This document shows, piece after piece, positions 36,807-45,825 of a DNA stretch of 64,000 bases; position 1 is the first letter of the stretch; every line of letters begins with the position of its first letter. The DNA is from Rodentibacter caecimuris. Lineage in GTDB: Bacteria > Pseudomonadota > Gammaproteobacteria > Enterobacterales > Pasteurellaceae. The notes beneath the pieces were generated by a model. The model saw only the letters and a list, made by a program, of their open reading frames with translations. It made no database searches and was not told where the DNA came from. The translations under genes and the position numbers were made by a program. The stretch lies in the NCBI RefSeq assembly GCF_001019715.1, contig NZ_BBXJ01000001.1:992001-1056000 (forward strand), read 5' to 3'.

Positions 36807-38731
36807 TAGTCCACCTCCCCAAAAGATAAGCTCTCATCATCTAAAGCAAGCAAATTCGATGTCACAACAATTGGTGCTACAACCTTAGTTTCCACTTTCG
36901 TTTCAATAATCGGCTTACTTGCTTTGTGCGTTTTTTGTCGTTCAGCCTGACGGCGTGCTTTTTTCGTCCGTTGAGCCGATTCAGCAACCATTTCACGCAT
37001 CTCGGTTAAACCGTCTAAAACTTGTTGCTCGTTGATATATTTATCACCTTTATTCGCAATTCGGCTACGAACCTCTCTATATTCCCAAATGCTCATTTCG
37101 GGCATTGCCTGATTTGCAAATGGAATTGGGAAGTAACGTTTTAATTTCGGATCATAAAACCAAATTTTGCTGATATTTCGCGGGTCTCGGCGGAACAGAA
37201 ATTCCTTAGATTTACCGCTTTCATCTGAATCACTGATATACATATTTAGTGCAACATCGTAATAACGAAGTCCGTCAATTGTTACACCATTATGCTGAAT
37301 GGTACGAGTGATACTTGGCAAGAAATCAAGTAGTAGTGTTTGTTCATCAACAGGAAGTTGCGGATAACCACATCCCACCTCATTTTCATCTCCAAAAATA
37401 CCAATCTTCCATTTTTGTTCAGGAGAAATGCCTAAAGCAGAATGCACGCGTTTGTGGTAAACATTCACAATGTAATGCACCAACCATTTTTCAAACTCAT
37501 CGAGAGTCATAATGGCTTCTTTTTCCGAATCGTAAGAGTCGCGCTCTTTGATGTTGGAGAATGTTGTTCCAGCTAAACTGTGAACTTCTTTCATAAATGT
37601 ACCGATGACACGCTCAATATGTCCGCCATATTCAGGTCTCCCCATCGGTCTAAATTCAAGATGGATCCCGTGTGCAGAACAAGATTTGGATAAATCCAAG
37701 GCCTGAAAATCGGGGCCATTATCCACATGCACTTTCACTGGGTAGCCAAAAGCATTCCATTCTGAACCCTGCAAACCTAAATCAAGCAGTAGGCGTTCTT
37801 TCGGCAAAATGCCACGTGCAATACACATTGCCACCGAAGTTACAGATGGCGCATCAAGTGAAAGGTAATAACCAACAATCATTCTGCTGTATATATCTAT
37901 CGCAACCGTCAAAAACGGTCGGCCAATCGGTTTGCGATACTTACTATCCACAATAATTAGGTCAACTGGTGTATGGTCAATTTGTACCACACTCAATGGA
38001 TAATCCGCATCAGGAAAGCTATTTGGCTTCGGCTTAAATTTGTTGCGTGCCTTTTCTCGTTGCCCGCGTTTCCGTAATCGCTCTTCCTCTGAAATATGCA
38101 AAATACGCATACGGATGGTTTCTTTGCTTGGGCTTTCCACTTTTTCAATTTTGCATCGGCGGCGAATTTCTCTAATGGTTTGCTCAGTAGTTGGGCGTTG
38201 TTTATGTAGGTAAAATTCATTGATTACCTGCACGATCAGCTTGTCTTGCTCTGGCGTTAAACGGGAATTTCCTTGTTGCCATCCACGTTTTTGATCGACT
38301 AAACCTGCGATAGATCCTATGGAATTATAGGCTTGTAACCAACGGTATAATGTACGAGGGTTCACCCCAACATCTTCTGCACGAGCCTTAACTGCGTAAG
38401 GCCGATGTTGATCCATCCCTAATAACGGTTTAATTGCCTCATATTTTTGTTGGGCTTTCTCCCAATATTCATTGCTAATAGCAGTTAAATCCACAGACAG
38501 ATCCGTTCGCTCGTTCATTTTGAAATTTTCAAGCTGATGAATACTGACGACTTTGGTTGTCCGAGTGTTGAGATTACGAACAAGCATTTGAGATGGCTCA
38601 TCCATATAATCAACTAATTCATACTGTTCCCCATCTTCTCTATTTAGATACACGTTTCCTTTTTGCAAAATAATACGACCGCGATCTAATCGGTGATGAT
38701 AGCGCTTTTCCGTAAATCCAGAGTTACTCAT
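36806..38731 (-). CDS. tnsB: Transposase TnsB/TniA (DDE integrase)
   Basis: A 641-residue transposase that cuts the 3' ends and joins them to target DNA. There is an N-terminal HTH region (RAEDVGVNPRTLYRWLQAY) and an rve catalytic core with Asp in QIDHTPVD (about residue 252), Asp in VHVDNGPDF (about 335) and Glu in HIERVIGTF (about 371). The D-to-E gap is about 35, as expected. A C-terminal beta-barrel and basic tail follow. The start MSNSGFTEK at 38731 overlaps tnsA by 8 bases. Confidence 0.93.
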   Translation of the reverse strand: MSNSGFTEKRYHHRLDRGRIILQKGNVYLNREDGEQYELVDYMDEPSQMLVRNLNTRTTKVVSIHQLENFKMNERTDLSVDLTAISNEYWEKAQQKYEAIKPLLGMDQHRPYAVKARAEDVGVNPRTLYRWLQAYNSIGSIAGLVDQKRGWQQGNSRLTPEQDKLIVQVINEFYLHKQRPTTEQTIREIRRRCKIEKVESPSKETIRMRILHISEEERLRKRGQREKARNKFKPKPNSFPDADYPLSVVQIDHTPVDLIIVDSKYRKPIGRPFLTVAIDIYSRMIVGYYLSLDAPSVTSVAMCIARGILPKERLLLDLGLQGSEWNAFGYPVKVHVDNGPDFQALDLSKSCSAHGIHLEFRPMGRPEYGGHIERVIGTFMKEVHSLAGTTFSNIKERDSYDSEKEAIMTLDEFEKWLVHYIVNVYHKRVHSALGISPEQKWKIGIFGDENEVGCGYPQLPVDEQTLLLDFLPSITRTIQHNGVTIDGLRYYDVALNMYISDSDESGKSKEFLFRRDPRNISKIWFYDPKLKRYFPIPFANQAMPEMSIWEYREVRSRIANKGDKYINEQQVLDGLTEMREMVAESAQRTKKARRQAERQKTHKASKPIIETKVETKVVAPIVVTSNLLALDDESLSFGEVD

Positions 38732-39386
38732 CGTTATTCCCCCATACCTCTGTAAATTCATTAAGTGGTAAAAACCAGTTACAATGCAGTTGCTTCGTTG
38801 CCAATAAATGATAGATGATTTGTAATCCTCTCATGCGATATAGAGAGCCAGCAAAAAATCGAGAGAGCAAATAATCAATAGTGGTATTTCCCATCAATTT
38901 TACTTGAGCTAAAATTGCATCTATATCTTCTTGTTCACAAAGTGTCCTCTTATAACGTTGAACATGATTGATATTAAATAGTGCAAGATGCCTAATTCGA
39001 TCTTCATCGTACACATGGAATACATAGCCATTTTCTTGACAAAAACGTATTGCAGCTTTCCATTTTTGTTTCCATTCTTTCCAGTGTTTTTGCCATTTTG
39101 TTTTTGGTTTAACCTCGATTAACAGTGGTTTTCGCCCATCTGTAAATGACAAGAAAAAGTCTGGTGTATAGTTATAAGTGATCCCATTCTTTACGAAAGG
39201 TAGAGTAATAGGCTGTGGGATGATTTCATCTACTGATGGCAGATAAGTGAAATACATCAAAAAATCACGTTCCAAAGTCGATTCATAAGGGATACTCGTT
39301 CCGTTTTTAAAAGGAATATGACCCGATACACTCATCCAAGTGGGCTTAATTTTTCTAACCTGTTGAAAATTATGTGTTTTTCCCAT
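38724..39386 (-). CDS. tnsA: Transposition endonuclease TnsA
   Basis: A 220-residue endonuclease-like protein that would cut the 5' ends, allowing cut-and-paste movement. The catalytic pattern is visible: E39 in STLERDF, D76 in YTPDFFLS and the E91-V-K93 pair in LLIEVKPK. The C-terminal half is the TnsA winged-helix domain. It is the first gene after the right end, as in Tn7 and in Tn6022 (there called tniC). The promoter and TnsB sites overlap, which suggests self-control. Confidence 0.9.
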   Translation of the reverse strand: MGKTHNFQQVRKIKPTWMSVSGHIPFKNGTSIPYESTLERDFLMYFTYLPSVDEIIPQPITLPFVKNGITYNYTPDFFLSFTDGRKPLLIEVKPKTKWQKHWKEWKQKWKAAIRFCQENGYVFHVYDEDRIRHLALFNINHVQRYKRTLCEQEDIDAILAQVKLMGNTTIDYLLSRFFAGSLYRMRGLQIIYHLLATKQLHCNWFLPLNEFTEVWGNNDE

Positions 39387-39394
39387 AATAATTT

Positions 39395-39545
39395 GACACC
39401 TATTTCATGTTTTTTAAAAAATTTGACAGCTATTTCTAGTTTTTGCGACATTTATTTCTAGTTTTTATACCGTAAAAAATAGGATAAAACCTTATCCTTT
39501 CGTTGAATGTATAGCTAATTATGACATTTATTTCTAGTTTTGACA
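39395..39545 (-). repeat. Transposon right end with four TnsB-type sites
   Basis: Read on the minus strand the end is TGTCAAAACT. AGAAATAAATGTC occurs at 39523-39535 and 39447-39459; weaker forms AGAAATAGCTGTC (39425-39437) and TGAAATAGGTGTC (39395-39407) follow toward tnsA. More sites at the tnsA end than at the other end mirrors the asymmetry of Tn7. Confidence 0.8.
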
Positions 39546-40240
39546 GCTAGACTGTTGCCGAAGCTGATCCGCTGTTTTTGCTGCTCGTCCACCACACGCC
39601 ACGGGGTAAAACGTTCCAAATTAGCGGTCAGCGAACCCATTTTCGTTTCCGTGCCATCGCTAATCACAAGAATTTGGTTATAAATAAACAGATCGGCGAT
39701 CTCATCTTTGTAGGTTTGTAACTGGTTAAAGGCTTGGGTAAGGTTGGCGCTCTCTTTCAGCGGATTTTTCAGCTCGATCACCACCAACGGTAAACCATTG
39801 ATATAACCGATCACATCGGGGCGGCGATTGCCCCTCGTGCTTTTAATGGTAAGTTGATTGACGACATCAAAGCGGTTGGCATTCGGCTGCTGAAAATCCA
39901 CCAAGCGGGCATAGTCCACTTTGGTTTCGTCCGCCTGCCGATATTCCACCCGCACACCCGAACGCAAATAACGGTAAAACGCCTGATTACGCTCGGCTAA
40001 ATTTGCCCCCGAAATACTGCATACCTGTTGAACGACTTCCAATACCGCCGAGTCGGGCAGTTGCGGATTGAGACGCTGAACCGCTTCGGACAGCAATGGA
40101 CGGAAAACCACCTCGTTCGAGCGCTCCCGCCACGGATTTTCCCCGTCTGCCAAAATGGTTCGCCCGTCCGTATAATCCCAACCTTGCGCCTGAAAATCCG
40201 CCAAACAGGCTTGTTCTATGGTGTTTTCATTGATGTGCAT
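39546..40240 (-). pseudogene. hsdR: hsdR, 5' fragment cut by the transposon
   Basis: The N-terminal about 230 residues of a type I restriction subunit (full proteins are about 1000). The nuclease domain is present: RRPDVIGYINGLPLVVIELKNP is the PD-ExK motif (D...E-L-K). The frame enters the transposon after ISFGNSLA and ends in SVKTRN-type element-derived residues at 39515. All helicase motor domains needed for translocation and cutting are missing. It is the last gene of hsdM-hsdS-HEPN-hsdR. The 3' part is not in the window. Confidence 0.9.
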
Positions 40241-40321
40241 TGTGTGTCCTTATTTTTGTGATCCTGATCGAAGCATGAAAATAAATGCCTATCATATTTG
40301 ATATGAATGTTTTATTTTATT

Positions 40322-40461
40322 CGGACGCCAGCGTGGCGTCCCTACGCTCGAGCATTAGTTTATATTTTGATAAATAAAACGTTTTGAATATTTAGAACAT
40401 ACTTTATTTATTTCCATTGTATTATTTTCCTTTGTATGTAGGGACGCCATGCTGGCGTCCG
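40322..40461. repeat. REP doublet upstream of the RAYT gene
   Basis: Two inverted 24-base REP hairpins. The first (40322-40345) reads CGGACGCC to GGCGTCCCTAC; the second (40438-40461) reads GTAGGGACGCC to GGCGTCCG. They bracket 92 AT-rich bases. The whole unit is 140 bp, as is the doublet on the far side of the RAYT gene. Confidence 0.8.
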
Positions 40462-40492
40462 TTATCCCAAATTTTATTATCTGTTTTGTTTA

Positions 40493-40995
40493 ATGGAACA
40501 CATTATGAATTTATATCCTCAGCGTAAAACCATTCGTGCAGGGTGGAATAATTATCAAAACGGTGCATATTTCATTACCATTTGTACTAAACATAAACAG
40601 CATTTTTTCGGTGAAATTCGTAACGAAAAAATGTACTTATCACTAATTGGCAAAAAATTAAATAACTTAATGCAACAAACGATTGAACTACGCAAACCCC
40701 AATTTATTGATATTCCGATTTATACGATAATGCCTAATCATTTACATTTTATTATTGTTATTCATACCGATTTTGATATTTCACAACATTATTTTCGCAA
40801 TCAATCGCAAAATGTTTCTTCCATTGTTCGTGGGATAAAATCTGCCTTAACCAGTTATACAATTAAAATAATATGCCATTTGAATGGCAATCCCGATTTC
40901 ACGATAGAATTATCCGTAATGAACGGGAATTTATGCGTATTTATCAATATATCGAAAATAATGTGATAAATTGGGATAAAGATTGTTTTTATTAA
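40493..40995 (+). pseudogene. REP-associated tyrosine transposase (RAYT), one-base frameshift
   Basis: An IS200-like Y1/HUH nuclease domain: NYQNGAYFITICTKHKQHFFG at the N-terminus and MPNHLHFIIV with the HLH (HUH) metal motif. The intact frame runs to the residues SALTSYTIK. It then shifts: the expected continuation MPFEWQSRFHDRIIRNEREF, with IYQYIENNVINWDKDCFY, is in the next frame and ends at 40995. One A missing in the run AAAATAATATG (about 40866) explains it. The C-terminal helix carrying the catalytic Tyr lies after the shift, so the unshifted product is probably inactive. RAYTs recognise and spread the REP hairpins that flank them, as here. Confidence 0.85.
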
Positions 40996-41035
40996 ATATT
41001 TGTCTAAATATTTTATTTTTACGAATTATTTTTTG

Positions 41036-41175
41036 CGGACGCCAGCGTGGCGTCCCTACATATCAGCGTTATTTTCTATTTTCACAAATAAAACATTCAA
41101 TAAAATATTTAAAATAATTTCATTCCCCACCATTATATCTTTTCCCTTCGTGTAGGGACGCCATGCTGGCGTCCG
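41036..41175. repeat. REP doublet downstream of the RAYT gene
   Basis: Same layout and same 140-bp length as the doublet at 40322: hairpins at 41036-41059 and 41152-41175 with matching stems. The AT-rich spacer is diverged but alignable (AATAAAAC, AATATTTA, CATT, TTTTCCCTT). Confidence 0.8.
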
Positions 41176-41267
41176 CTATACAAATATATGTTTTTTTGTA
41201 AGTCAATATTTCAATGACAATTTTATTATAACTATATTTTGGGGCAGAGTCTCATACCTGATATTAC

Positions 41268-42203
41268 TTAATCATTTTTCTGCATCAAATATTTCATCCT
41301 TTGTATACTTTCATAGTCTATTTCACATCCTGTATCAGGATCTATTATTAATTCTCTTGTATAGGAACAATCTAAACAAACTCCATAAAGATAATCTCCT
41401 CCGCATTCTTCACATTCACTAATAGTTGGACTACCACCTCTCTTAATATCATTATGAGATAGATATAGTACATCATCAAAGTTTTGATGAGTTTTACAAA
41501 TATCACATACCAGTGTCAAATCTGGGTATTCTCCTGAGTAATATTCTATTAATGAAGAATGACAGTTTCTGCATTCAGCCATTTCTAACATCATATCTAA
41601 GATTTCTATTCCAGGGAAAGTTTTTAAAACTAAATTATAACTTTCCCTACATAGCTTTTTTCTTTCTTCTAACACTTTCTTATTTTGGACTAAAATAGTG
41701 TAATTACTTTCACCGATAAAATTAGATAAATTGTTTTGTTCTGGTAAATTATTTCTAATAAAATCTTCTAAAAGAATAAAGCAATCATTTATGCTTTCTA
41801 TTATATCTTCATTGGAATAAAGGTGTTCTATTTCATTTCTACGTTTATTTATCTTATCTAATTTTTTATTTGATTCTCCACTCATAGAAATACCTTGCGA
41901 TTTAAATATTTCTTTTATTTCAGAAAGTGTAATGGTTTTTTTAGGTATAAGTGAAACTTCTTTATATCTAGGGCTAACATCAATTAATTTAAATGGATCA
42001 TCCTTAGAGCCAATTGTTACTAGCTTATATTTATATAGTAATAATAGCCCTGCATAGATATTTCTAATTGATGATATTTTTCTTTTATTATCTGATTCTG
42101 ACAATTTGAAATCTTCTATACCTAGTTGTATTGATAATTTTGCGTTTTCTAATAAGTTGTTTTTTGCTTTTTCAAGGTTTTCGCACATTTTAAAAGTTTC
42201 CAT
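41268..42203 (-). CDS. HEPN-motif protein with C-terminal zinc ribbons, in the type I R-M operon
   Basis: A 311-residue protein I cannot assign to a named family. RNEIEH at about residues 122-127 fits the HEPN ribonuclease motif R-N-x3-H, within a helical segment. The C-terminal part has CxxC pairs (CRNC, CDIC, CEECGG, CLDC, about residues 213-280) that would bind two zinc ions. It directly follows hsdS: the first ATG overlaps hsdS by 14 bases and a second ATG (42188) lies just after it. Placement inside hsdMSR suggests a defence accessory, perhaps an RNase activated when the R-M system fails. That role is inference. Confidence 0.55.
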   Translation of the reverse strand: METFKMCENLEKAKNNLLENAKLSIQLGIEDFKLSESDNKRKISSIRNIYAGLLLLYKYKLVTIGSKDDPFKLIDVSPRYKEVSLIPKKTITLSEIKEIFKSQGISMSGESNKKLDKINKRRNEIEHLYSNEDIIESINDCFILLEDFIRNNLPEQNNLSNFIGESNYTILVQNKKVLEERKKLCRESYNLVLKTFPGIEILDMMLEMAECRNCHSSLIEYYSGEYPDLTLVCDICKTHQNFDDVLYLSHNDIKRGGSPTISECEECGGDYLYGVCLDCSYTRELIIDPDTGCEIDYESIQRMKYLMQKND

Positions 42204-43500
42204 TTAATAATTTAGGTAACAAATAATCTCTTAATTCAATAAGGGCATTATTCTCTTTTTTGACTTCTAAATGCTTATCTATATAAAAACTTATCATATT
42301 TTCAAAGCAAATTAAGATGTCTTCGCTTGGTAGTATTACCTCCATTCCTGTAAATGTAGTTGAGTTTAAAGAATTTCTTGTTGATGCCATTGATGATGAA
42401 GCTAAATATTCTTTAATTTTATGCTGTGAGAAATATTGTCTTAAAAACTCCCGCATATTATTAAATATGGGTTGAATTTTTGCTAAAGCAACATTATATG
42501 CTCCATTAAGACCAAAATATATATTTCCTGTTCCTACTCCATATTTACAAATTAAAATATCTTTTGCATTGCATAATTTGTTCCGTTTGGATATGGGAAT
42601 ATAGGTTTTATGGTTATCATTGGCATAGTCTCTATTTTGGATAAATCGTTCGTAGCCCTCTTTTAATTCATAAATATGTTCAGATTTGGGTGGTTGAGAT
42701 CCGCCGATAAAATCAAATAATGTATCTACATTTATTGCTCCCCACCCCCTCGGCACTTCACCAAATCCTTCAACTTCCTCAAATTCACTTGGAAATGCTT
42801 GGGCGAGTTGTTGAAGTTGTTGGTATTGGTCGGGGTTTTCGGTTTGCAAGCGGTCGAGTTCGGCAGGATTTTTGCCGGAAATCACGCTCATAGCGGCACG
42901 TTCTGCTTGTGCGGCTGTTAAGCCGTCCGCAAGGGCGGTAGCTTTCGCTCGTACAGGGTCGAAATCAATAAACCAACTTTTAAATATCGCTTGGGCGATA
43001 TTTTCTAGGGTTTGGTTGGTTTGGGTATTGAGTTCGATTTTTTCATCTAAAGAAGATAAAATATCAACAATTTGATGACGTATATCCTTATTTTCAAAAT
43101 AACTAATTTCTATAGAATTTAATGCCTTTTGTGAAATTTTCTTTTGAACAGCCCCTGTAATAAATGGTGCAACTTTAATAATCTGCAAAGCATAATATAA
43201 ATATTTAGTTTCATAATCATCTTTTCCTTTTAAAACGTGCGTATGATTATTAACCCAATATTTTCCATTAGCTAATTGAACAATAGGAAAACCTTTTTCA
43301 TTTTCTACAGAGCCATCTTCAGCGATTAAAACACTCAATCCTTGATGAGTAAAATCATTAACATAATCAATAACTTTTGCTGCTCCATAGTAAGGTATAT
43401 TACCTTTTCTTTTTTCTCTCTCATTTGATGCTAGTGGCACTCGAAATCTGTCTAGATTTTCTGCAAAATCAGAAATAGATATTTTATTTAAATTACTCAT
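42190..43500 (-). CDS. hsdS: Type I specificity subunit HsdS
   Basis: A 436-residue subunit with two target-recognition domains separated by conserved helices. The central helix and the C-terminal conserved stretch (HQIVDILSSLDEKIELNTQTNQTLENIAQAIFKSWFIDFDP; and ELRDYLLPKLLNGNF) are typical. It sets the DNA sequence methylated by HsdM. The start MSNLNKIS at 43500 overlaps the preceding stop (ATGAGTAA). Apparently intact. Confidence 0.9.
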   Translation of the reverse strand: MSNLNKISISDFAENLDRFRVPLASNEREKRKGNIPYYGAAKVIDYVNDFTHQGLSVLIAEDGSVENEKGFPIVQLANGKYWVNNHTHVLKGKDDYETKYLYYALQIIKVAPFITGAVQKKISQKALNSIEISYFENKDIRHQIVDILSSLDEKIELNTQTNQTLENIAQAIFKSWFIDFDPVRAKATALADGLTAAQAERAAMSVISGKNPAELDRLQTENPDQYQQLQQLAQAFPSEFEEVEGFGEVPRGWGAINVDTLFDFIGGSQPPKSEHIYELKEGYERFIQNRDYANDNHKTYIPISKRNKLCNAKDILICKYGVGTGNIYFGLNGAYNVALAKIQPIFNNMREFLRQYFSQHKIKEYLASSSMASTRNSLNSTTFTGMEVILPSEDILICFENMISFYIDKHLEVKKENNALIELRDYLLPKLLNGNF

Positions 43501-43837
43501 AGCATCCCTCATAGAAATCATTTAAAAACGATATTTTATAGTTACTAACTATAATTCTATTTCCGTTACTATCTATAGATGAAAAGTAATATTTAGATAA
43601 GTTTTCATTAAAAATAAAATCATAAATTTTATGTAAATAATCTGATGGAAAATCATTTCTCTCCATAAAATTTAATATATTATTATGATAATCACGTATC
43701 CTATTTAATAAATTCCCGTCTAAGATCCCATCTGATAACGATAAAAGTTCACCATTTGAGTTGTTAGCCATACTAACAGATTTCATATTTGGCTCTGAAA
43801 ATTGATTATGTTGGTTAACTTTATAAATATAAAACAT
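43493..43837 (-). CDS. Hypothetical protein between hsdM and hsdS
   Basis: A 114-residue protein with no recognised family. It lies 14 bases after hsdM and overlaps hsdS by 8 bases, so it is translated with them. It is AT-rich and mostly polar, with no membrane segment or cysteine cluster. Its position and coupling suggest a role in the R-M complex, such as an inhibitor or assembly factor. That is inference. Confidence 0.55.
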   Translation of the reverse strand: MFYIYKVNQHNQFSEPNMKSVSMANNSNGELLSLSDGILDGNLLNRIRDYHNNILNFMERNDFPSDYLHKIYDFIFNENLSKYYFSSIDSNGNRIIVSNYKISFLNDFYEGCYE

Positions 43838-43851
43838 AAAGAAACTCCTAT

Positions 43852-45535
43852 TTAAAATCCTAGTGTTGATAAATTCGCCTTAATCTTCACTTCCAATTCT
43901 GCACTTTGCTTAAATTGTTCATTTAAAAGAGCGGTCAGTTGTTGCATTTTTTCTGCAAAAGGAATTCCGTCATCTTCTTGTTCGGCGGTGCCGACATAGC
44001 GTCCGGGAGTGAGGACGTAATCGTTTTTGGCGATGTCGTCCAAAGTTGCCGAGTAGCAGTATGCTGCTTGATCTTGGTAGCCGTCCGCTTTTTGCCAACT
44101 GTGGTAGGTTTGGGCGATTTTGGCAATATCGTCAGGAGTGAAATCCCGCAATACACGGTCTTTCATATAGCCGATTTGGCGAGCATCAATAAACAGTACC
44201 TCGCCTTTGCGGGCTTTGGCTTTGTTTAAAATCCAGATACACGCGGGGATTTGGGTGTTGGTAAACAATTGAGAGGGTAGGGCAACCATTGCTTCGACCA
44301 AATCCGCCCGCAGAATATTTTTGCGGATTTCGCCCTCGTTATTGGTGTTACTCGACATTGAGCCGTTAGCAAGCAATAGTGCCATTCTGCCTTTCGGCGA
44401 GAGGTGGTAGATCATATGTTGCAGCCACGCAAAGTTAGCATTGCCCGCCGGTGGTGTGCCGTATTGCCAACGGGGATCTTGGGCGAGGCTTTCGCTCCAC
44501 CATTCTTTCATATTAAACGGTGGGTTTGCCATTATAAAATCCATTTTTTTGTCGAGATGTTGCGGGTTGGTGAAGGTGTCGGCGTTTTGGTTGCCGAAGT
44601 CAAACTCAATTCCACGGATCGCCATATTCATTGCCGCAAGCTGCCAAGTGGTCGGATTGTATTCTTGCCCGTAGATAGCAATATTTTTATTACGGCTAGC
44701 GTGCGGGGTTTTGCCTTGGTGGCTTTCGATAAAACGTTCCGTTTGCACAAAGAAGCCGCCCGACCCCATTGCAGGGTCGTAAATTCTGCCCTCGTAAGGT
44801 TCAAGCATTTCGACAATCAGGGTAACGATGGATTTTGGGGTGAAGTATTGCCCGCCTTTCTTGCCTTCGGCGAGAGCAAATTGCCCAAGAAAATATTCGT
44901 AAACGTGGCCAAGAATATCTTTGGCAGCGAGATGCACGGGTTTGCCGTCAAAGGTCGGTTGGCTAAAGTGAGTATCGGAAAAGAGATCGACCAAGCCGAT
45001 TAGGGTGTCTGCTTGGACTTTATAGCCGGCGATACGTTGAATTTTGCCTTTGAGTTTTGGGTTATCTTGCTCAATCGCTTCAAAGGCAGCATCAATCAAA
45101 TTGGCGACACCGCCAAATTTTGCACCCCACGGCAGTTCATCGCCGATATTGTATTGTGCAACGGCTTTGATGTTATCCCAGCGTGCTGCTTCGGGTACCC
45201 AGAAGATGTTATCTTGGGCGTAGTAATCCCGTTCTTCCAGTTCATTTTTGAGATCGTCCTCGCTATAAATGGCTGGGTCGAGATAGAGTTCTGATTGCGG
45301 ATCGGCAAATAGGGAGGCGAGTTTTTGGCGTTGTTCGAGGAAACTGTCGGAAACGTATTTAAGGAAGATAAAGCCTAAAACGATATGTTTGTAGTTGGCT
45401 GCGTCCAGTTGCTGACGGAGGCGGTCTGCAGCAGACCAAAGTTTTTGATCTAAATTATTAAGAAAGGCTTGCTGTGTTAGCGCATTATTGTCACAATCTT
45501 GGTGACTTCTGACTTCTGACTTCTGACTTCTGCAT
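43852..45535 (-). CDS. hsdM: Type I modification subunit HsdM, phase-variable, start out of frame here
   Basis: An N6-adenine methyltransferase of about 560 residues. The N-terminal helical domain (FLNNLDQKLWSAADRLRQQLDAANYKHIVLGFIFLKYVS), motif I DPAMGSGGFF and motif IV NPPFNMKEWW are intact. The ATG with a good AAGGACA ribosome site is at 45535, directly before four CAGAAGT repeats. With four copies this ATG reads 14 codons and stops at TGA; three copies would join it to the hsdM frame. The only upstream start in the hsdM frame is a TTG at 45618 with no ribosome site. The gene is thus probably OFF in this sequence. It methylates DNA with HsdS when ON. Confidence 0.88.
45503..45532. repeat. 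Heptanucleotide repeat tract (4 x CAGAAGT) at the start of hsdM
   Basis: On the plus strand ACTTCTG occurs four times in tandem at 45505-45532 with a partial unit before it. Seven-base units shift the frame with each gain or loss, as in Haemophilus contingency loci. Confidence 0.9.
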
Positions 45536-45825
45536 AAAATTTGTCCTTTGTAAAGTGGATATATGAATATTTTTGAAAAAAGTGCGGTTATTTTATATAA
45601 AAGTTGAAGCGCGAACAATTTGATTTTAAAGGTTTCAATGGGCTTTTTTTGATTTTACATTTCATTGCACATCAGTCCTTTTCCTCGTAGAATACACGGG
45701 TTTTTTCAATATTATGTCGTAAATACACAAACATTGATTTATGAGTGTAGGGGCTTGTAGAGTGTCCTACGGAATAAATGAAGTTAAGATTGTGCAGTAG
45801 CGACATAATACCGCTTATATCTTCA

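Larger units (their letters stand above)
18530..39545. mobile_element. Tn7-like transposon of the comM-targeting (Tn6022/AbaR-like) type, about 21 kb
   Basis: The element starts TGTGAAAACTAGAAATAAAT at 18530; the inverse of its right end reads TGTCAAAACTAGAAATAAAT, ending at 39545. Both ends carry repeats of AGAAATAAATGTC that are the probable TnsB sites. The transposition genes run leftwards from the right end in the order tnsA, tnsB, tnsC, tniQ, zinc-finger gene; the left end holds a tnsE-like/helicase pair. The cargo in between covers copper, divalent metal and biocide functions. Insertion in comM after codon 286 matches the habit of Tn6022-type elements. The right flank is hsdR, not comM, and the 5-bp flanks (GAGGC left, GCTAG right) differ, so this is not a simple single insertion. 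Confidence 0.88.

Noticed and set aside
18530-39545. CRISPR-associated transposon
   Set aside because: No cas gene, no repeat-spacer array and no atypical TniQ/Cascade fusion was seen in the element; target choice is explained by TniQ and the zinc-finger gene.
39387-39545. Tandem repeats near 39400-39540 as a CRISPR-like array
   Set aside because: They are irregularly spaced 13-bp motifs shared with the other end of the element, as expected of TnsB sites.
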